DNA of 64,000 nt from Zymoseptoria tritici IPO323 (Eukaryota > Ascomycota > Dothideomycetes > Mycosphaerellales > Mycosphaerellaceae). Positions 59,731 to 64,000 of the stretch are shown piece after piece; position 1 is the first letter of the stretch; every line of letters begins with the position of its first letter. The stretch is taken from contig NC_018199.1 of NCBI RefSeq assembly GCF_000219625.1, forward strand, positions 1 to 64,000, given 5' to 3'. Both the position numbers and the translations under genes were made by a program. Below the pieces are notes generated by a model. It was not told the origin of the DNA and ran no database searches. It worked only from the letters and a program-made list of their open reading frames with translations.

Positions 59731-59776
59731 AGATTCCAGCTTTAATGAATGGTAACGGAAACCTCTGGAGCGAACG

Positions 59777-60379
59777 ATGGCCGCCGCCTCGAGCAACTTC
59801 ACGACGACGACAAGCATGTTAATGGGCAAACGTGCTCACGATGCATACAGACCATATCCGGAGCCACATTCACGATTGAGCTCGACAGCCCGCGTTCTTT
59901 CTCCCACATCACAGACAAAGAAATCCTCGTTCGAACCGATGTCGACGGCTAGACTTCAGATAATGCGGTTCTAGAAGTACCGTAAGGATCTCGAACAACT
60001 CTCGACGGCGGACTCCCCCAAAACGCTCAACAAAGAAAAGCAAAGACAGTCCCCACCTCCGCTTGTGTCGATGTCTTGTTGCCTTGAAAAAGCGAGACCG
60101 GCCATTAAGAACAAAGCCAATCCGAAGCCTGGAAACTCCCACCGTCCACAGACAAAATAGCAAACGTCGTCCATCCTTTCTCCTCCAGGTCCATCCACGC
60201 CTCCAACCATTCCCCACGGCCGACTCCATCGCTCCAGCCCCATCAGGGCTTTCAAATCGATCCACGTGGATAGGTACACCTCGGGCCACGCAGTACGAAG
60301 ACCCCCACCATCACCCCTATCTAGCATCCTGCACCGAAAATCCTCCCATCTCTCCCCGACGCCGAGAAAATTCGTATAA
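59777..60379 (+). pseudogene. Ser/Pro/Lys-rich reading frame with two internal TAGs
   Basis: From ATG 59777 the frame is open to TAA 60377-60379 (200 codons) except for TAG at 59972-59974 and 60158-60160. Between them the sequence is clearly coding in style: KYRKDLEQLSTADSPKTLN, then Pro/Lys-rich. TAG for CAG (Gln) fits C-to-T mutation in both. It follows the previous pseudogene by 46 bp in another register and could be a further exon of it, since GTAACG occurs at about 59752. Function unknown. Confidence 0.45.
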
Positions 60380-60398
60380 TCCACTGTGTCAGCGACGT

Positions 60399-62476
60399 CT
60401 AGGCCGGCGAAGAGCAGGGTAAGAGCAGGGCCGACTCAATCGCCATCTTCAACCCGCCGGTAGGGAGGTCGGCACGGCTTGTCGGGCCGGATCCTTCCCA
60501 GTGCCAGCTTGCGGCGCCGAGAGTAGGAGTGCCAGATATGGTTGTGGAGTTGGAAGGCGACAGTAGATGTTCGGCGGGAGAGGCGTGGATTGCCGCCGGA
60601 CTGGTTTTGATGTTTCCTTGCTTCGAGTGAATGCGTATGCGTGGCCATCCATTCGAGCGCGGAACTGCGAATGATCTGCGCATCGAGGTGAAATTTCCCT
60701 GGTCACCACGTCCAGTTCCGCTATATTCGGCAAGCGCCTCACGACTAGCGCAAAGCGGTTTTGTTAATCGAAAGATCTCGTAGTAAAGATGCCCTCCTTT
60801 ATAGCAGTGTAGAGGCAGAAGGAGAGGAGGAGAGGAGGTGGGAGAAAGTGAGGTTGAGGCGGCTGCTCGGACGGAGGAGGGGAAAGAGGAGAGGGAACTA
60901 CTGACGGAGGAGGAAGAAGAAGAGGGGAAGGCAGATGAGGAAGCACAGGAGGTAGTGTTTCCAACCCGAGTTCTCCGAGCCTTCTTGGTGCTGGCGGGAA
61001 TAGATGTGAGACCGGGACTTCCGGCGGCCTTCTCAAGATCATCCTTTCGGCTTCGCACGCCTGACTCGCGGCTCTGCCGCCTATCGTTAATCCTCGAATG
61101 ACAGGACCCAGCTCGAATAGGGACTTCCGCAGCTGCATTGCTCTCGAACGTGGACGTGCTGCTCTTGGTCACTTCGGACCACGGACGTGCAGGAACCTGT
61201 AATGTCCAATCATCATGGGAAGAAGGAACAGCAGGATCGTGAAAAGGGGAGAAGCGCACTTTGACGTCGTCAAATGCTATTGAGGGGTAGTTCGCCAGGC
61301 TTGCTGGCCGTGAGTTCGGTGCAAAAGACTTCCTTCCGCGTTCCGCTGGACCTTCATGACTCTCGGACTGGTGTTCGAAGGCGGCGCGGAGCTGTGGAGG
61401 TCGCGTGGTCAGTGCCGGTATTCCCCTGGAAGCAAATGCCACGTGAGCAACACATGCAGAGGAAGATGTAGCTCCTTACTCCCAGCGCTCTCACTTCCCT
61501 TGTTTTCACTTCCTTCATTCTCACCTCCCTCACTCTCACCTCCCTCATCCTTACCTCCCTCATCTTTACCTCCCTCATCCTTCCTGTGCCAATCATCACC
61601 GTACTCCGAACTGACGCTCCCACCGCGGTCCTGCAGCAGCTTCCTCGCGCGTGCCTAAATTTCCTCGGAAGCTTCCTCATCCGGAGGCAAACCCTGCACA
61701 TCATCCTTGAGATCCTCGAAATCCTCAAGAGAGCTTGCCTCGTCTTGCACGTCGGGCCAGGAGGGTTCAGGTACGACCCGGAAGTTGGAGCTTTCTCCGC
61801 CGTCGGCTAAAGATTCGAGTGAGACAGCGCGACGTAGAGGTTGGGTCTGAACCGGAGCTGCAGGGGAGGATCCGCGAGTTGGAGAAGGTCGGTCGAGGCT
61901 GGACAGAGTCGATTCGAGCAAAATTCCAAGTCCGTCCGAGGCGACCGGGAGGTTGCTTAAACTCGACAGAGAGCCGGGTTCTGGTAAAGATGGATCGGCC
62001 ATCGGTTCAAGTGGGGCGTCGTCTTGTACGTTTGAAAGGAGGATCGGGCTCTGGGTTGGCGATGGACGGTCTGGGCTCGAGGGGCTAGAGTTGAATGTGT
62101 CTCCTAGTGGAGCCGGAGGTGCTCGAGAGCTCGGAGCCAGGTCGAGATGCAACGATCTCCACCCTGCAAACGCGAGTCGAGTAGTCCTTTCAGGAAGAGG
62201 GATTTCTTCGGGGCGCGAGCGTACTCCTCGGATTCGACCCCTTCTGTGAAGGATAGGAGTCCGGTTGTGGGCTGTTGAGGTGCAATTCCAGCAGTCTCGG
62301 ATGAATTCGTGGTAGTAGTAGAAGGGGATGAGACCGTAAGGGGAAGAGCGGTGTTTTCCGAAGGGATCTGGCTGGTTTCCGGCGAGCTGCCCGCGGAGCG
62401 GTGTGCTGTATTTGCGGTGCTCACTACTGCTGGCCATGTAAACTTGTTCGATCAAGCGTTCAAAGAACCGTGACAA
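60399..62476 (-). pseudogene. Long minus-strand gene candidate in two parts
   Basis: Part 1 (62476-61655, 273 codons) begins with a mixed segment including FYYYHEFIRDCW. It continues Ser/Pro-rich with repeated DRPSPT words and ends with an acidic part (SLEDFEDLKDDVQGL), then TAG at 61655-61657. The same frame continues beyond the TAG into a 15-bp minisatellite (about 61488-61578) coding DEGGK-type repeats, so the TAG probably replaced a Gln. A likely intron follows (GTAAGG about 61483 to TTCCAG about 61430). Part 2 (61442-60399, 347 codons) is a long open frame, Ser/Pro/Arg-rich with Ser runs. The joined phase across that intron does not fit perfectly, so the model is provisional. No domain recognised. 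Confidence 0.45.
61488..61578. repeat. 15-bp minisatellite, about six copies
   Basis: Units TCACCTCCCTCATCC with one or two changes each, coding a five-residue acidic/Gly repeat (DEGGK type) on the minus strand in the frame of the neighbouring gene candidate. Confidence 0.85.
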
Positions 62477-63079
62477 CCAACCCAGTGTCTGCAGACAGTA
62501 ATAGGCGTTCGATGTTGGGGATGTGATGGAGGGACAGCAGAGGCGAGACGGACTGCTTCGATCTCTTCAACTGTCACCTCTGTCGACCGCACGTGTCATC
62601 CGCCATATCCGGGAGTATGATTGCGGGTGCCGCCCAGCGGAAATACTGCCGCCAACAGGAGATGCTGCCGCCAACGTTGCTGTAACAGATCTCCGCCGTC
62701 GAGATCCATCCCTCAATGTCGAGGTCGTGCGGCCGTCCATCCAACAGAACTGCCGTCACGCAGTCCGACAGCATTCATTGCAAAGAGCGTCGCTGTCGTC
62801 AACTTCGGCAAAGGTCATGGTGTGACGCCCACTCCTGCAGTCACCCGGCGGGCCCCGTTCAGCACCAGTACTGATGTTCAGCATTGTTGTTCAACACCTT
62901 CATGACGATGTAAAGCCCTGGCAGAGATCAACATCATCCTACCCATCGCCACTCTCGGGTGCCCACGTTGAGCCTACACTGCAAAGACCAATCTCGCTGC
63001 ACAATTCCTCCTGTCAAAAAAACTCCCCTGCCTATCCGTCAGCTCTGGCAGCCAGAATCATTTCCCCTTCACCAAGACC
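62477..63079. other. Intergenic region between divergent gene candidates
   Basis: Lies between the start of the minus-strand candidate (62476) and the plus-strand ORF at 63080, so it may hold both promoters. Short plus-strand frames (62523-62825, 62874-63425) are present; the second overlaps the next ORF in another register. Confidence 0.4.
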
Positions 63080-63736
63080 ATGTCGAGCGTCAAAGTCACC
63101 CGTCTCCGAAACTCCACCTTTGGCCGCGCCGAACTCTCCCGATCTTCTCCTCGATACCGACCTGGTCGACATCGACACCGCCGCGAATCCGCCATGGCCG
63201 AAGAGGAGACAAGCTTGGAGGAGGCGGAGGAGGCAGACAACGAGTGCTCGTCCGGCGACTCCAGCTTCTCGGCAAAAGAAGGACGCCGTCTGCAAGTCGG
63301 CTGGGCGGCGGAGGCGGACCGGTACGAGAGGGAGCGGCGGCGGTTGGAACGGAAGCAGACGATGGCTGGGAGATGTCAGGAGAGGCCTCACGGTGAAGGA
63401 TTCGTGGTCACGGACATGGAAATAGATGCCTCTCTCCCTTGGTCGGCGGAGCGGGTGGAGCGGGCGGAGCGGGGTGGGATCGCGAGGTCCGGCGGAGGAG
63501 GATGGAGGAGGACGGGAGACGTGATTCAGCCATCATCAATCATCCATACACCATTCGATGTGGCCATGTCGAGAGAAGAACAGAACAGAACCGCAACATC
63601 AACAAAACTCCCCCCAAACACCCGGGCAACCCAAACCTCTCCCACAAGACCTTTCAACAGGAAACCTCCGATCTTCGTCGGCGATGGTCGTGGCTCACAC
63701 TGTAGTTGCAGTCTTCCACTTATCGCTGAGGAATGA
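63080..63736 (+). CDS. Hypothetical protein, 218 residues
   Basis: Open from ATG 63080. The N-terminal 35 residues are basic. From the second Met (about residue 39) the protein reads as an acidic helix (EEETSLEEAEEADN), then an Arg/Glu helical stretch (ADRYERERRRLERKQ), a Glu/Arg repeat from GCGGAGCGGG-type DNA, and a Ser/Thr/Pro tail. A competing frame (62874-63425) covers the same DNA, so the choice is by amino-acid character only. No domain recognised. Confidence 0.4.
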   Translation: MSSVKVTRLRNSTFGRAELSRSSPRYRPGRHRHRRESAMAEEETSLEEAEEADNECSSGDSSFSAKEGRRLQVGWAAEADRYERERRRLERKQTMAGRCQERPHGEGFVVTDMEIDASLPWSAERVERAERGGIARSGGGGWRRTGDVIQPSSIIHTPFDVAMSREEQNRTATSTKLPPNTRATQTSPTRPFNRKPPIFVGDGRGSHCSCSLPLIAEE

Positions 63737-64000
63737 CCCAAAACCTTTCGAAGGCCTCGCGAAAAAGAGGGTACAACGAAAACTCATGTACTCGTGAAAC
63801 ACTATGTCATGCTCTGGATGTCGTTGGTTGGCCTTCACGATGCGAGACGGGCCCTGCCGGACGAGAGGGAATTGTCAGACAGACACATTACCACCCGAGA
63901 AAGCTGAAAGAAATCCCAACAAGCCGAGGAGGTGTTGATGGCGGATGCGCATGATGAGAGCGGAGAGTCCGATCGTGGTCGGCCAGGAAAACCACCAGTG
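63737..64000. other. End of window, no gene recognised
   Basis: Short open frames only; the window is cut here, so a gene continuing to the right cannot be excluded. Confidence 0.4.

Noticed and set aside
6506..64000. tRNA or rRNA genes
   Set aside because: No convincing B-box with matching A-box and no rRNA-like sequence found when reading both strands; a covariance-model search was not possible here.

Overview
The window is a chromosome end of a filamentous ascomycete (Pezizomycotina; species not identified). It opens with 23 uninterrupted CCCTAA telomere repeats. It shows the CpA/TpG loss expected of repeat-induced point mutation (RIP), short GT-AG introns and C-ending codons in the GC-rich part. 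Telomere, RIP trace, introns and codon use are read from the sequence; the taxonomic placement is inference.

Region 1 (about 152-6510) is an AT-rich block almost without CpA and TpG dinucleotides while CpG is kept. It holds the most important gene, which has not been broken: exon 1 (1092-1346), a 52-nt intron (1347-1398) with perfect fungal splice signals, and exon 2 (1399-4581). Together they give an uninterrupted 1145-residue protein. It has two C2H2 zinc fingers of OrsD/telomere-linked-helicase type, a middle part with a full tyrosine-recombinase-like residue set (R670, K708, K792-x-x-R795-H796, H840, Y849) and a C-terminal pair of AT-hooks. All four Cys and all six His of the protein lie at zinc-finger or recombinase-like positions, and it has no Trp. 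It therefore looks like a gene purged of every RIP target except those needed for function. Downstream lie about ten copies of a ~160-bp unit that is itself internally palindromic, then GC-rich hairpins. The block stops sharply at about 6505, and an interstitial CCCTAA x4 tract at 6857-6880 suggests an older chromosome end just inside it. My reading is that region 1 is a telomere-associated, possibly recombinase-encoding element added outside a former telomere.

Region 2 (about 6.5-56 kb) is GC-richer, gene-poor and degenerate. It contains fragments of coding sequence with frameshifts or with stop codons that C-to-T or G-to-A changes would explain, transposon relics, minisatellites and small hairpin repeats. 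The transposon relics are a gag with a zinc knuckle at 28.6-29.7 kb, possible copia reverse transcriptase pieces at 41.6-42.1 kb, copia integrase pieces at 55.2-56.0 kb and a Helitron-like piece at 54.4-54.8 kb. No tRNA, rRNA or CRISPR array was recognised.

Region 3 (about 56.8-64 kb) is the most gene-like part. It holds an intact 394-residue acidic protein of unknown function (56844-58028) that has a decayed relative on the other strand at 42.9-43.4 kb. Next comes a spliced reading frame of about 520 codons broken by only four stops (58112-59730), a third frame with two internal TAGs (59777-60379), a long minus-strand frame (60399-62476) and a final 218-codon ORF. Together these indicate a formerly active subtelomeric gene set now decaying, beside a chromosome-end element that has escaped decay.
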